A stretch of DNA of 64,000 nucleotides from Hyphobacterium sp. CCMP332 (GCA_014323545.1 CP058647.1:1342001-1406000); one strand, 5' to 3'; positions 1-9,094 are shown, numbered from the stretch's first letter. The notes: generated from the sequence alone by a model not told the origin. Program-made: numbers and translations.

Positions 1-483
1 GGAAACATTGACGGTATTTGCAAATGGCACCAATACACAGAATCGTCCCGGAAATGATAATTCACAGGATAAACGCGGTCCTTTAGTCGAAATGGGTTCT
101 TTGGCAATTTGTACCAAAACCCGCTGACCTTTTTTCAGAACATCGTTGATCTTACCGAATTTATTGATATCCGGTAATATTTTGATGCCTCCGAGTTTGT
201 GCGTAGCATTTTTATTTGAAAGCGCCCTTTGCATAAATCTGTCCAGGGTGCTGAATTTTGGGCCTAAATCGTGATAATGAAGAAAGGCGTCTTTTTCGTG
301 TCCAACATCAACAAATGCGGCATTTAGACCCGGAACGACTTTTTTGACAGCTCCGAGATAAATATCACCTACATTAAATTGATTGTCCGGCTTCTCATGA
401 TGAAACTCAACGAGTTTTTTGTTCTCGATTAAAGCTATTCGAGATCCTTCATGAGCCGCATTAATGAATAATTCGTTACTCAA
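1..483 (-). CDS. rng: Ribonuclease G, N-terminal part (cut by window edge)
   Basis: The reverse strand from 483 reads SNELFINAAHEGSRIALIEN and continues into an S1-type RNA-binding region with VGDIYLGAVKKVVPGLNAAF and a KDAFLHYHDLGP segment. This is the N-terminus of RNase E/G family endoribonucleases, which process rRNA and decay mRNA in the cytoplasm. An in-frame TAA lies just upstream and the only reasonable start is TTG at 483. The frame is open to base 1, so the catalytic part lies outside the window. It is the last gene of a minus-strand run HU, TPR protein, small basic protein, rng. Identity is firm; the TTG start is inferred. Confidence 0.9.
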   Translation of the reverse strand, partial: MSNELFINAAHEGSRIALIENKKLVEFHHEKPDNQFNVGDIYLGAVKKVVPGLNAAFVDVGHEKDAFLHYHDLGPKFSTLDRFMQRALSNKNATHKLGGIKILPDINKFGKINDVLKKGQRVLVQIAKEPISTKGPRLSCELSFPGRFCVLVPFANTVNVS

Positions 484-555
484 TTTTGAAGGAATTTAGA
501 TGTGAGAAATACAGCTGATTTTATGGTACAGCCTTATTGACCAAACAAAATAAGA

Positions 556-645
556 TTACTTCTTCTTATGTCTGTTTTTTCTCAATCTTTTCTTCCTTTT
601 GTGAGTTGCGATTTTATGTCTTTTTCTTTTCTTTCCGCAAGGCAT
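556..645 (-). CDS. 29-residue AURKAIP1/COX24-like basic protein
   Basis: A very short reading frame starts with ATG at 645 and ends with TAA at 556. It begins MPCGKKRKRHKIATHKRK and ends RKNRHKKK, with about half Lys or Arg. I recognise this as the tiny AURKAIP1/COX24-domain protein of Bacteroidota, related to the mS38 family of mitochondrial ribosomal proteins. A role in or on the ribosome is therefore likely but inferred. It sits 11 bases after the TPR gene stop and about 70 bases before the RNase G start, all on one strand. No other frame in this gap makes sense. Standard gene callers would drop it for length. Confidence 0.85.
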   Translation of the reverse strand: MPCGKKRKRHKIATHKRKKRLRKNRHKKK

Positions 646-656
646 AATAAAATGTT

Positions 657-1487
657 TTATAGTTCTTTTAACAATGCATTAATGGAAGCTTGCACTTCCG
701 GATCAGCATCGAGCGTTGAGGCTTTTGCCAAAGCCTGTTTGGCCTCTTCTGCTTTTCCTGTTTCTTTCAAACACAAACCCAAATAATACCAGGCCCTTAC
801 ATTGGAGCTGTCTATTTGAGTCAATTTGACGAATCTTTCGATTCCTTTATCATATTGGCCCGATTGGATGGAAAGAATTCCCAGATTGAATATTGCATCA
901 ATATTATCGGGATCTTTTTCCAATACTTCGCGCAGCATCATAATCCCCTTCATAGGAGCTTCCGATACCACGTAAGTCATGGCCATTTTATTCATTAAAT
1001 CAAATCGCCGAGGCTGCTCTTCAAGCAAACCTTGCATGAGTTCTCTTGCCTGAGTTCCCATTTTGCCGGCATCATCCATATTTAAAGAAAAGGTCATGGC
1101 TTCGTAATAATAATTGGCCAGATTTTCCCTGTTTCCGGATGTCTCATTTAGCTCCAAAGCCTGCTTTCCATATTTGATGGCATTGTCAAAATCACGCATC
1201 TTGGAATAGGCCTGCGCCAAAGAGTCCGCAAAGATAGACTTTTTTTTATTATTTTCAGCAAGTTGAAAAGCGCTTTTAAATTTTTCCACCCTGGACTCGT
1301 AGAGTGAATCAGAGAGAATGGAATGGCCATCCATGGGATTCTCATCCGAAGCTAATGTATCGCTTTTTTCTTCTTCCAGTTCTGCAATCTCATCCGTTTC
1401 GTTATCAATGATAATTTTTGGAAGTGAATACAAAAAAACCAATAAGAGAATCGCGGCTCCGATGAGGAGCCACTGTTTTTTATTCAT
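657..1487 (-). CDS. Membrane-anchored tetratricopeptide repeat protein
   Basis: 276 residues. Residues 5-24 form one hydrophobic anchor (WLLIGAAILLLVFLYSLP). An acidic linker follows, then about five TPR units from residue 70 to the end; ALELNETSGNRENLANYYYE and the DPDNIDAIFNLGILSIQSGQ stretch have the usual spacing. TPRs are protein-binding scaffolds and the partner is not visible. The protein probably faces the periplasm. ATG at 1487 lies 6 bases after the HU gene stop, so the two are probably co-transcribed. The same order next to rng is common in Bacteroidota, which suggests a housekeeping role, but no specific function can be named. Confidence 0.85.
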   Translation of the reverse strand: MNKKQWLLIGAAILLLVFLYSLPKIIIDNETDEIAELEEEKSDTLASDENPMDGHSILSDSLYESRVEKFKSAFQLAENNKKKSIFADSLAQAYSKMRDFDNAIKYGKQALELNETSGNRENLANYYYEAMTFSLNMDDAGKMGTQARELMQGLLEEQPRRFDLMNKMAMTYVVSEAPMKGIMMLREVLEKDPDNIDAIFNLGILSIQSGQYDKGIERFVKLTQIDSSNVRAWYYLGLCLKETGKAEEAKQALAKASTLDADPEVQASINALLKEL

Positions 1488-1493
1488 TATAAA

Positions 1494-1799
1494 TTATTTC
1501 GCGTTGGCTCTTTTAACCTTGTCGCTTTTTTTCACTTGTTCTACAAATGATTTTGAAGGCTTGAATGAAGGAATGTAGTGTTCATCAATGATAATGGCTG
1601 TATTTTTGGAAATGTTTCTGGCTACTTTCTTTGCTCTTTTTTTATTCACAAAACTTCCAAAGCCTCTCACATAAACATTATTACCGTCAACCATGGAATC
1701 CTTCATGACCTTAAAGAAAGCCTCAATAGTAATTTGCACATCTGCCTTCTCAATTCCGGTCTTCTCGGCTATCTCATTTATTACATCTGCTTTAGTCAC
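1494..1799 (-). CDS. HU/IHF family DNA-binding protein
   Basis: 101 residues covering the whole HU fold. The N-terminal helical pair MTKADVINEIAEKTGIEKAD is followed by the VYVRGFGSFVNKKRAKKVAR strand region and the DNA-binding arm. The arm reads NISKNTAIIIDEHYIPSFKPS, where IPSFKPS corresponds to the usual VPAFKPGK. A short basic tail KVKRANAK follows. It bends and compacts DNA as a dimer. The start is GTG at 1799. A TAnnTTTG-type box lies 38 bases upstream on the same strand. It heads the run towards the TPR gene and rng and diverges from mutY. Confidence 0.93.
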   Translation of the reverse strand: MTKADVINEIAEKTGIEKADVQITIEAFFKVMKDSMVDGNNVYVRGFGSFVNKKRAKKVARNISKNTAIIIDEHYIPSFKPSKSFVEQVKKSDKVKRANAK

Positions 1800-1837
1800 A
1801 ACTCTGTCTTTTAGTGATACTCAAAAAATTAGGTGCG

Positions 1838-1845
1838 CAAAGGTA
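1838..1845 (-). promoter_or_regulatory. Candidate Bacteroidota -7 promoter element for the HU gene
   Basis: The reverse strand reads TACCTTTG, an exact match to the TAnnTTTG -7 consensus of the Bacteroidota primary sigma factor. It ends 38 bases before the HU start codon. I do not see a clean -33 TTG partner, so this rests on one motif and its position. Confidence 0.4.
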
Positions 1846-1928
1846 ATTGCTAGTCCTTATTTTTGAAAACCATTATGAAAGAAAAAAGGATTATTTTAAT
1901 AATGAATAAGCCGATATGCTGTTTTTGA

Positions 1929-3002
1929 ATGAATAAATTAGACTTTTTATCTAAAGATTTGCAGAAGTGGTATTTGAAGAATAAACGCGAATTGCCCTGG
2001 AGAGATACCAAAGACCCCTATAAAATATGGCTTTCGGAAATTATCCTTCAACAAACACAGGTTGTACAGGGCCTGCCCTATTATCTGAAATTTGTTAAAA
2101 AATATCCTCAAATAGAGGATCTCGCCAATGCCCCGGAGGCCCAATTATTAAGAGATTGGCAAGGCCTTGGGTATTATTCAAGAGCCAGAAATCTCTTGCA
2201 CTCTGCTCAAATAATCTGCAATGAAATGGAGGGAATCTTCCCGAAACGGTACAATGAAATTATAAAACTCAAAGGTGTTGGAAAATACACTGCGGCGGCC
2301 ATTGCCTCTTTTGCTTTCAATGAATCGAAAGCCGTGGTAGATGGCAATGTAATACGGGTAATTGCAAGGCTATTTGCGATAAAAGATGCCGTAGATCAAA
2401 TGCCCGGAATGCGTAAAATTGAAAATCTAGCTGACGAATTAATTGATTCAAAGAGACCGGACCTTCACAATCAGGCGATGATGGAATTGGGTGCAATGAT
2501 CTGCACGCCAAAAAATCCGAACTGCGAAGCATGTCCTTTTCAGAACCATTGCGAAGCCTATGATCGTAAAATTCAAACCGAATTGCCTCTGAAATCGAAA
2601 AAAATAAAAACCCGAAATCGCTATTTCTATTATCTGGTCATTATTTCAAAAGATCAGATCCTAATGAAAAAAAGAGTGGAAAAGGACATTTGGCAAAATT
2701 TATACGATTTTCCTTTAATAGAATTTAAAAAGGAATTAAATGAAGATTCTTTCTTAAAAAATAAAAGGCTTGAGCAATTGATTAATGCAGGATTTGACAT
2801 CCGCGAAATAAGCCCATTTCAAAAACACCAACTTTCACACCAAAGTATTTGGGCTAAATTCATAATTTTGCAAAATGATCGGATAAATTATTCGACTTTT
2901 GAACAAATTTTTGAACACAGTTCATTCTTCAGCAAAGTAGAAAGCAAGGATTTGGGCAAACCGAAATTAATTCTTAATTTTTTAGAGAAATACATTTATT
3001 AA
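1929..3002 (+). CDS. mutY: A/G-specific adenine glycosylase MutY
   Basis: 357 residues. MutY removes adenine mispaired with 8-oxoguanine. The catalytic region EIILQQTQV is near residue 40. A helix-hairpin-helix LKGVGKYTAAAIASF lies near 115, followed by the catalytic Asp segment VVDGNVIRV. A 4Fe-4S cluster loop CTPKNPNCEACPFQNHC lies near 195. The C-terminal third is a NUDIX-like lesion-recognition domain. ATG at 1929 gives the standard N-terminus KWYLKNKRELPWR. ssb follows after 6 bases. mutY-ssb-gldE-gldD is a recurring order in gliding Bacteroidota. Confidence 0.97.
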   Translation: MNKLDFLSKDLQKWYLKNKRELPWRDTKDPYKIWLSEIILQQTQVVQGLPYYLKFVKKYPQIEDLANAPEAQLLRDWQGLGYYSRARNLLHSAQIICNEMEGIFPKRYNEIIKLKGVGKYTAAAIASFAFNESKAVVDGNVIRVIARLFAIKDAVDQMPGMRKIENLADELIDSKRPDLHNQAMMELGAMICTPKNPNCEACPFQNHCEAYDRKIQTELPLKSKKIKTRNRYFYYLVIISKDQILMKKRVEKDIWQNLYDFPLIEFKKELNEDSFLKNKRLEQLINAGFDIREISPFQKHQLSHQSIWAKFIILQNDRINYSTFEQIFEHSSFFSKVESKDLGKPKLILNFLEKYIY

Positions 3003-3008
3003 AAGCAT

Positions 3009-3461
3009 ATGGCAGGCGTTAACAAAGTAATTTTAATTGGTAATCTGGGTAAAGATCCCGAAGTAAGATATCTTGAAAGTGGCTCAGTGGTGGCCAATAT
3101 AGCGCTTGCAACAACCGAGTCCTACAAAGATAAAAATGGCAACAGAGTAGATAATACCGAATGGCACGATCTCGAAATGTGGGACGGGCTGGCCAAAATA
3201 GCAGAACAATATCTTAAAAAAGGAAGCTCTGTTTATGTAGAGGGAAAAATTAAATCTGACACCTGGCAGGATGAACAGGGAAATAATCGAAAAAAAACTA
3301 AAATACGTGTTTTAAACATGACCATGCTCGGTGGAAGAAGCGATTCGGGAACCGATAATACGGCTTCTCAGACACCCAGAACCGAGGCTCCAAAAAAGGA
3401 AGTTAGTCCTGCAGATATCAATCAGGGTGCATCGGATGATGCCGATGATCTACCATTCTAA
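3009..3461 (+). CDS. ssb: Single-stranded DNA-binding protein
   Basis: 150 residues. An OB-fold occupies residues 1-105 (MAGVNKVILIGNLGKDPEVR, then TEWHDLEMWDGLAKIAEQYL and VYVEGKIKSDTWQDEQGN). A flexible tail ends in the acidic DDADDLPF tip that recruits repair and replication partners. Length is normal. It lies 6 bases after mutY and 27 bases before the likely gldE start, so a shared transcript is likely. Confidence 0.97.
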   Translation: MAGVNKVILIGNLGKDPEVRYLESGSVVANIALATTESYKDKNGNRVDNTEWHDLEMWDGLAKIAEQYLKKGSSVYVEGKIKSDTWQDEQGNNRKKTKIRVLNMTMLGGRSDSGTDNTASQTPRTEAPKKEVSPADINQGASDDADDLPF

Positions 3462-3488
3462 GTATATGTTTAACCTAGCAAACATCTT

Positions 3489-4862
3489 TTGGAAGGCAGC
3501 AGTTTAGACCCCGGTCCGGAACAGGTCCTGGTCAATTTCGCGCAAATACTCTTCGAAATTGATCTGTTATTTTTTGGATTCAATATTCTGGTATTCCTAT
3601 TCCTCTTATTGGCTTCGGCCATTATTTCAGGTTCAGAAGTAGCCTTTTTCTCTTTGCCAAAAAGCGTATTGAGTGACTTGTACTTTAGCGAGAAAAAAAC
3701 CGACAAGCGGATTTTGGAATTGCTTAATAGGCCACAGCGACTCCTGGCTACCATCCTTATCCTTAATAATTTTATAAATGTGACCATGGTCATTTATTCT
3801 ACTTACCTTGTGTGGTTTTATTTTCCACAACAGGGCAACAGCGGTTCCATCCTGGCAGCCCTCACATTTGTAGTTACATTTCTGATCGTTTTTATTGGTG
3901 AGCTCACACCAAAAGTATATGCCAACAGAAATAATCTGAGTTTTTCCAGGTTTACTTCGGGTATATTATATGTAGCGAGTGTAGTATTAATGCCTTTATC
4001 CTACCTTTTGACAAAAAGCTCATCATTTATCGAAAAGCGGGTTCAAAAGAAAGGTTTCAATGTATCGGTAGACAAATTGCATCGCGCCCTCGAACTGACC
4101 GCAAATGAAGACACTACCGTTGAGGAAAAAGAAATTTTAAAAGGGATATTAAATTTTGGACAAATCACCGCCAAGCAAATCATGAAGTCCAGAATGGAAA
4201 TCCTCGCCCTTGATGAGGAAATCAACTATCACGAACTTTTGGACATCATCAATAAAAATGGCTATAGCAGAATGCCGGTCTTTAAAGAAACCGTTGATGA
4301 TATCCAGGGTATTTTATTCATAAAAGACCTGTTACCTCATATCGATGAAGAAGATAACTTTGAATGGCAGAAACTGGTCCGAAAAGGATTTTTTATTCCT
4401 GAAACCAAAAAAATTGATGACTTACTCAGGGATTTTCAGGAAAAACGTGTTCATATGGCCATCGTTGTAGATGAATACGGTGGTACGGCCGGATTGGTAA
4501 CGCTTGAAGATGTCATCGAAGAAATTGTTGGAGAATTCAACGATGAATTTGATGATGAAGACAAGACTTATATTAAAGAAGATGAAAGTCTATATACATT
4601 TTTAGGCAAAACCCCGCTCAATGATTTTTGTAGGGCTCTGGACATAGACCTGAATATTTTTGAAGATGTAAAAGGCGAAAGTGAGTCACTCGGTGGTCTG
4701 CTGCTTGAAATGTTTTCGCATTTACCAAAGGTCGGTGAAAAAATCAATTTTAAACAGTTTCAGTTTACTGTCGTCGCTGTTGATCTAAAGAAAATAAAAA
4801 AAGTCAAGGTTGAAATCCTTGAAGAATCAGCAATCAATGATCAGGAAAGTTTTTCAGATTAG
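3489..4862 (+). CDS. gldE: GldE, gliding-associated CNNM/CBS-domain membrane protein
   Basis: 457 residues. The N-terminal third is a DUF21/CNNM membrane domain with about four helices, including ILVFLFLLLASAIISGSEVA and the GELTPKVYANRN motif. A CBS pair follows (MKSRMEILALDEEINYHELL to VDEYGGTAGLVTLEDVIEEI), then a CorC/HlyC C-terminal domain. HlyC/CorC proteins are inner-membrane transporters or regulators; in Flavobacterium gldE supports GldD and gliding. The start is probably TTG at 3489, since no ATG is available before the first helix. Its end overlaps the gldD start, which supports translational coupling. Confidence 0.9.
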   Translation: MEGSSLDPGPEQVLVNFAQILFEIDLLFFGFNILVFLFLLLASAIISGSEVAFFSLPKSVLSDLYFSEKKTDKRILELLNRPQRLLATILILNNFINVTMVIYSTYLVWFYFPQQGNSGSILAALTFVVTFLIVFIGELTPKVYANRNNLSFSRFTSGILYVASVVLMPLSYLLTKSSSFIEKRVQKKGFNVSVDKLHRALELTANEDTTVEEKEILKGILNFGQITAKQIMKSRMEILALDEEINYHELLDIINKNGYSRMPVFKETVDDIQGILFIKDLLPHIDEEDNFEWQKLVRKGFFIPETKKIDDLLRDFQEKRVHMAIVVDEYGGTAGLVTLEDVIEEIVGEFNDEFDDEDKTYIKEDESLYTFLGKTPLNDFCRALDIDLNIFEDVKGESESLGGLLLEMFSHLPKVGEKINFKQFQFTVVAVDLKKIKKVKVEILEESAINDQESFSD

Positions 4863-5412
4863 TATTTTTTCGGTTTTTCTATTCGCTTGTGAAGGCGAAT
4901 TTACACCTAAGCAAAAGGGATATAATCGAATCGATTTACCGCCACATCATTACGACAGCCTGAAGGGTGATTATCCCTATACGTTTTTAGTTTCAAAAGA
5001 AGCTGAAGTTCGCCAACACAGCTCCCCTTATGCCACCAAAGACTGGATCGATATTGAATATTACGATTTCAATGCCGATATGCAGATTACCTACATTCCC
5101 ATTGAAAATGAAGCGATGTACCGGAGTTTGATCAATGATGCCTATAAACTTACTTCAAAACATCAAATCAAAGCCACTGCCATCGACAGGGTGGAAATTA
5201 AAACCGATAATGGACAGTCGGCCACCATTTTTGAATTGGAGGGTGAAGTACCGAGTCCAATGCAATTTTACCTTAGCGACAGTACAAAGCATTTTCTTCG
5301 CGGTGCGATCTACTTTAAAACGGCCACAAAAAATGATTCTTTAGCTCCGGTAATCGAATACCTCAAAAAAGATGCGCTGGTATTGATCAACAGTCTGGAG
5401 TGGAAAAACTAG
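4837..5412 (+). CDS. gldD: GldD, gliding motility lipoprotein
   Basis: 191 residues from ATG at 4837. A further in-frame ATG lies at 4810 but would place nine polar residues before the signal peptide. The signal MIRKVFQISIFSVFLFAC has a lipobox-like FLFAC with Cys at 18. The mature part starts EGEFTPKQKGYNRIDLPPHH and continues as typical GldD, including VPSPMQFYLSDSTKHFLRGA. GldD is an envelope lipoprotein required for gliding and T9SS function in Flavobacterium. The start lies inside the last 26 bases of gldE. Its stop overlaps the convergent apbE stop by 4 bases, leaving no room for a separate terminator. Confidence 0.92.
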   Translation: MIRKVFQISIFSVFLFACEGEFTPKQKGYNRIDLPPHHYDSLKGDYPYTFLVSKEAEVRQHSSPYATKDWIDIEYYDFNADMQITYIPIENEAMYRSLINDAYKLTSKHQIKATAIDRVEIKTDNGQSATIFELEGEVPSPMQFYLSDSTKHFLRGAIYFKTATKNDSLAPVIEYLKKDALVLINSLEWKN

Positions 5413-6443
5413 TTCTCAATTATCATTTTTCTAAGCCCATCGGACATGTATGAAATGGTTTCTCCGTTTTCATCGGAGTATACCAGGTAAATCATTAGGC
5501 CAAGTTCCCGAGCTAATTCAATCGTTGCTTCCGTACCCATTACCATAAAAGCAGTAGCGTAGGCATCGGCCGTCATGCAGTTTTCTGAAAAAACCGAAGC
5601 GCTGAGTAAGGTATGATCAACGGGATAACCTGTAATTGGATTTATGGTATGCGCGTACTTCACGCCTTCTTTGACATAAAAATTTCTGTAATTCCCCGAA
5701 GTTGCTAATGACAAATTTTCAAGCTTGACAGTCGCTTTCAGACTTTTGCCATCTTCGTTGTATTTGGGATTGTCAATTCCAATAAGCCAAATGCTATTTT
5801 TATTGTTCTTTCCTCTACATCTTACCTCACCGCCTATTTCAACCATATAATTTTTAATGCCTCTTTCTTCAAAATACTCCCCAATCAGGTCTACCCCATA
5901 ACCTTTCGCAATGGCTGAAAAATCAAGCATAACACCGCTTGTATCCTTTTTAATGGAATTTTCATTATAAATTATGTGTTCAAAGCCTACAAATTGCATG
6001 AGCGAATCGATATCTGTGGAATCAATGTTCTCACTGTTTTTAAAACCAAAACCCCATGCATTTACCAATGGCATAACAGTGGGGTCGAAAGCACCTTTGG
6101 AAAATTCATACACCTCTTTTGCTTTAATAAGCACCGGTAAAAAAAATTCGCTTCTAAAAATTATACTGTCGGATTGATTGAATTGTGATATTTCCGAATC
6201 TGAAATATAAGTGGAAAGGGATTGATTGAAATCGACCAATAAATTATCAATTTCTGATTTGTAATTGATCTTTTTATCGTCAATGTATTTAATATGGTAG
6301 GTCGTCCCCATGGTATTTCCTTCAATCTGGATATAGGTTTCCGCTTTTTTGGATTCCCGGTACTGATAAACGATCAAAACCAATACGATCAAAACAATTG
6401 GATAAATCGCGCTCTTTTTCCAATTTGGTTTTCTTTGCTTCAT
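5409..6443 (-). CDS. apbE: FAD:protein FMN transferase (ApbE family)
   Basis: 344 residues with an N-terminal membrane anchor (IYPIVLIVLVLIVYQY, about 14-29). The family motifs follow in order: EGNTMGTTYHIKY near 42, DFSAIAKGYGVDLIGEYF near 170, MVEIGGEVRCRGKN near 196, and near the end INPITGYPVDH and NCMTADAYATAFMVMG. ApbE attaches FMN covalently to Thr of flavoproteins such as Na+-NQR and RnfG subunits at the membrane. None of those partners is in the window. ATG at 6443 is clear. It diverges from ruvB across 56 bases that contain a possible promoter. Confidence 0.93.
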   Translation of the reverse strand: MKQRKPNWKKSAIYPIVLIVLVLIVYQYRESKKAETYIQIEGNTMGTTYHIKYIDDKKINYKSEIDNLLVDFNQSLSTYISDSEISQFNQSDSIIFRSEFFLPVLIKAKEVYEFSKGAFDPTVMPLVNAWGFGFKNSENIDSTDIDSLMQFVGFEHIIYNENSIKKDTSGVMLDFSAIAKGYGVDLIGEYFEERGIKNYMVEIGGEVRCRGKNNKNSIWLIGIDNPKYNEDGKSLKATVKLENLSLATSGNYRNFYVKEGVKYAHTINPITGYPVDHTLLSASVFSENCMTADAYATAFMVMGTEATIELARELGLMIYLVYSDENGETISYMSDGLRKMIIEN

Positions 6444-6484
6444 ATTAAATTAAAAGGATAAACGGTATAAATTGTAAATTGCGA

Positions 6485-6492
6485 CAAAGTTA
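6485..6492 (-). promoter_or_regulatory. Candidate -7 promoter element for apbE
   Basis: The reverse strand reads TAACTTTG, matching TAnnTTTG, 41 bases before the apbE ATG in the short apbE/ruvB divergent gap. No convincing -33 TTG was found. Support is motif and position only. Confidence 0.3.
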
Positions 6493-6499
6493 TTGATTA

Positions 6500-7528
6500 A
6501 TGCGGGAAGATTATATTCAGGGTGATAAAGCTCATATGAGCCAGGAAGATAAAGAGCTTGAAAAAGCACTACGGCCATTGAGTTTTGATGACTTCCAGGG
6601 CCAGGAAAAGATCGTTGATAATTTAAAAGTTTTTGTTGGCGCCGCAAAGATGCGTGAAGAATCTCTCGATCACGTTTTATTGCACGGGCCACCGGGCCTG
6701 GGGAAAACTACGCTTTCGCATATTATCGCCAATGAGCTTAAATCCAATTTAAAAATTTCTTCCGGACCGGTATTGGATAAGCCGGGAGACCTGGCAGGAC
6801 TCCTAACCAACCTTGAACCTTATGATGTTTTGTTTATCGATGAAATTCATCGTTTGAATCCTGTGGTAGAAGAATATTTGTATTCTGCCATGGAAGACTA
6901 CCGCATCGATATTATGTTGGATTCCGGCCCATCTGCCAGATCGGTACAGATTGAATTAAACCCTTTTACCTTGATTGGCGCTACAACGCGTTCCGGTCTT
7001 TTAACCGCACCCTTGCGCGCACGTTTCGGTATTACCGCGAGACTTGATTATTACGATCAAGAATTATTGACAAAAATCATCAAAAGATCATGTGGGATTT
7101 TGGAAACGGAATACGATGACAACGCAGCCGATGAAATTGCAGGCAGAAGTAGGGGTACCCCAAGAATTGCAAATAATCTTTTGAGAAGAACCAGGGATTT
7201 TGCTTTGGTGAAAGGCAAAGGAAAGGTAACTTTTGATATCGCAAGAATGGCACTTGAAGCTCTGAATGTGGATAAAGCCGGATTGGATGAAATGGATAAC
7301 CGGATACTCAAGACTATAATTGACAAATTCAAAGGAGGTCCCGTTGGTATTTCTACCATTGCAACCGCCTGTGGTGAAGAAACAGAAACCATCGAAGAAG
7401 TTTATGAGCCTTATCTGATTAAAGAAGGCTATTTAAAACGCACTGCCAGAGGTCGGGTTTGCACCGAACTCTCATATAAGCATTTGGGAATAGTGCCTCC
7501 GAATTCCACTCGCGATCTATTTAGTTAA
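6500..7528 (+). CDS. ruvB: Holliday junction branch-migration helicase RuvB
   Basis: 342 residues, full length. Walker [15 protein letters not shown] is near 64, Walker [11 protein letters not shown] near 112, sensor region [20 protein letters not shown] near 160 with the RARFG arginine finger, and a winged-helix C-terminus ending LGIVPPNS. RuvB is the AAA+ motor that moves Holliday junctions with RuvA; ruvA lies elsewhere in this window (about 32 kb), next to sprA. The stop overlaps the queG start (TAATG), so the pair is translationally coupled. Confidence 0.97.
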   Translation: MREDYIQGDKAHMSQEDKELEKALRPLSFDDFQGQEKIVDNLKVFVGAAKMREESLDHVLLHGPPGLGKTTLSHIIANELKSNLKISSGPVLDKPGDLAGLLTNLEPYDVLFIDEIHRLNPVVEEYLYSAMEDYRIDIMLDSGPSARSVQIELNPFTLIGATTRSGLLTAPLRARFGITARLDYYDQELLTKIIKRSCGILETEYDDNAADEIAGRSRGTPRIANNLLRRTRDFALVKGKGKVTFDIARMALEALNVDKAGLDEMDNRILKTIIDKFKGGPVGISTIATACGEETETIEEVYEPYLIKEGYLKRTARGRVCTELSYKHLGIVPPNSTRDLFS

Positions 7529-8454
7529 TGGATTCTTTCCGGAAAAAAGTACGTACCGAGCAAGTCAAAAAACTGGCAATAAATGCAGGATTTGATGAAT
7601 GTGGGATTTCTGAATCGGGATTTTTAGAGGAAGAGGCACCTAAGCTGGAAAAATGGCTTAAAGCCGGACAACACGGGGAAATGAGCTGGATGGAAAACTG
7701 GTTTGACAAAAGGCTGGACACCAGAAAACTGGTAGAAGAATCCAAAAGTGTTATTACTGTTCTCTTAAATTACTATCCTAAAAGAAAACAAAAAGCCAAC
7801 TCATATAAAATCTCCAAATACGCTTATGGAAAGGATTATCATTTTGTTGTAAAGGATAAATTGAAATCTTTTTTTGAATCCATTCAAAAAGAAATCGGTG
7901 CGATTAACGGAAGATTATTTGTGGATTCCGCCCCGGTAATGGATAGGGTCTGGGCAAAAAAAGCAGGCTTGGGCTGGATTGGAAAACATACGCTTTTGAT
8001 AAATAAAGGTGCCGGATCCTATTTTTTTATAGGACACATCATCTCGGACCTGGAACTCGAAGCAGATAATGAGATTCCTGATTTTTGTGGTGATTGTACA
8101 CGCTGTATCGATGCCTGCCCTACAGATGCCATCAGCAATCCTTATTGGCTGGATGCAACAAAATGCATTTCCTATTTAACCATTGAGCTGCGCAATGAAA
8201 TTCCGGATACTTTTAAAGGGAAAATGGATAACTGGATTTTCGGTTGTGATATCTGTCAGGATGTTTGTCCTTGGAATCGATTTTCAAAATATCATACAAC
8301 AGAAGAATTTAAACCACTTAATGCCCTGATGGAAATGTCGAAAAATGAATGGGAAAATCTAAATGAATCAAAATTCTCAGAACTATTTTCAAGGTCGGCC
8401 GTGAAACGTACAAAGTTTAAAGGTTTAAAGCGGAATATTGACTTTGCTCGCTAG
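7528..8454 (+). CDS. queG: Epoxyqueuosine reductase QueG
   Basis: 308 residues. QueG is a cobalamin and 4Fe-4S enzyme that reduces epoxyqueuosine to queuosine in tRNA. The two ferredoxin-like clusters are CGDCTRCIDACPTDAI near 189 and FGCDICQDVCPWN near 237. The N-terminal part has the expected SYFFIGHIISDLELE and DSAPVMDRVWAKKAGLGWIG stretches, which include the family catalytic Asp region. ATG at 7528 shares its A with the ruvB stop. It converges on a small membrane protein 6 bases away with no visible terminator. Confidence 0.95.
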   Translation: MDSFRKKVRTEQVKKLAINAGFDECGISESGFLEEEAPKLEKWLKAGQHGEMSWMENWFDKRLDTRKLVEESKSVITVLLNYYPKRKQKANSYKISKYAYGKDYHFVVKDKLKSFFESIQKEIGAINGRLFVDSAPVMDRVWAKKAGLGWIGKHTLLINKGAGSYFFIGHIISDLELEADNEIPDFCGDCTRCIDACPTDAISNPYWLDATKCISYLTIELRNEIPDTFKGKMDNWIFGCDICQDVCPWNRFSKYHTTEEFKPLNALMEMSKNEWENLNESKFSELFSRSAVKRTKFKGLKRNIDFAR

Positions 8455-8460
8455 CCTTCG

Positions 8461-8814
8461 TCACTCATTGCCAGACCTCTTCTTGTAATTGGCCAAAAGA
8501 AAAGCACCGTTTCCAAGACAAGCAATACTCATTGACCAGAAGACAACTATTCTCCGCGATTTTTCCGGTGAATCTTCTTTATCATAGGATTTGAAAGCCA
8601 TATTGGCTGTCATTACACCAAAGAGAAGGCTTAGTAAAAGCGAAAAATAATAAGAGCGGATATTTCTGCCCAGACCGATACTCAGAAAAAGTAAAACTAC
8701 TCCAATGAATGGTCCGATAAAAGCTGTAGGAGGACGGCTGGGGTTTAGAAAAAAGCTTGACAATCCGGCCAATATCATGATCAGCCCCGCGAGTCTTTGA
8801 ATATTTTTGTTCAT
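8461..8814 (-). CDS. Small membrane protein of unknown function
   Basis: 117 residues with about four hydrophobic segments: IQRLAGLIMILAGLSSFFL, FIGPFIGVVLLFLSIGLG, YFSLLLSLLFGVMTANMAF and VVFWSMSIACLGNGAFLLAN. The C-terminus is basic. I recognise no catalytic motif or named family. The ATG at 8814, the clean hydrophobic pattern and the tight fit between neighbours support a real gene. It may share a transcript with the small gene upstream at 8846-9034. Confidence 0.7.
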   Translation of the reverse strand: MNKNIQRLAGLIMILAGLSSFFLNPSRPPTAFIGPFIGVVLLFLSIGLGRNIRSYYFSLLLSLLFGVMTANMAFKSYDKEDSPEKSRRIVVFWSMSIACLGNGAFLLANYKKRSGNE

Positions 8815-8845
8815 AAGGAAAAAACTGATAAATCAGCTTTTTGTT

Positions 8846-9034
8846 TTAGCTGACGGTATTAAAAGCACGTATTAGTATGTCGCGATGGCTTTGCCCGAAA
8901 TGAATAAAACACCATCTTCGAAATTCTTCCAATTTTTCAGTAATGATGTTTCTGATGGCTTTTAATAATTCCCTTTCGAAAAGTGCATTATCAAAACTCA
9001 CTTTTTTCAAAATAGTCTTACTGTATTCCAACAT
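8846..9034 (-). CDS. Small conserved-looking protein, unknown function
   Basis: 62 residues starting MLEYSKTILKKVSFDNALFE, then ELLKAIRNIITEKLEEFRRW and CFIHFG. Short proteins with this opening and a W-C pair near residue 41 are familiar in Bacteroidota, so I consider it real despite its size. It is helical and soluble with no known catalytic motif. ATG at 9034 lies back to back with batD across about 97 bases. Confidence 0.65.
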   Translation of the reverse strand: MLEYSKTILKKVSFDNALFERELLKAIRNIITEKLEEFRRWCFIHFGQSHRDILIRAFNTVS

Positions 9035-9094
9035 TTTATATTAACGTTTTGGCTAGAAAATTAACGCATGTATTACTCTCATATTTCATTTTAT

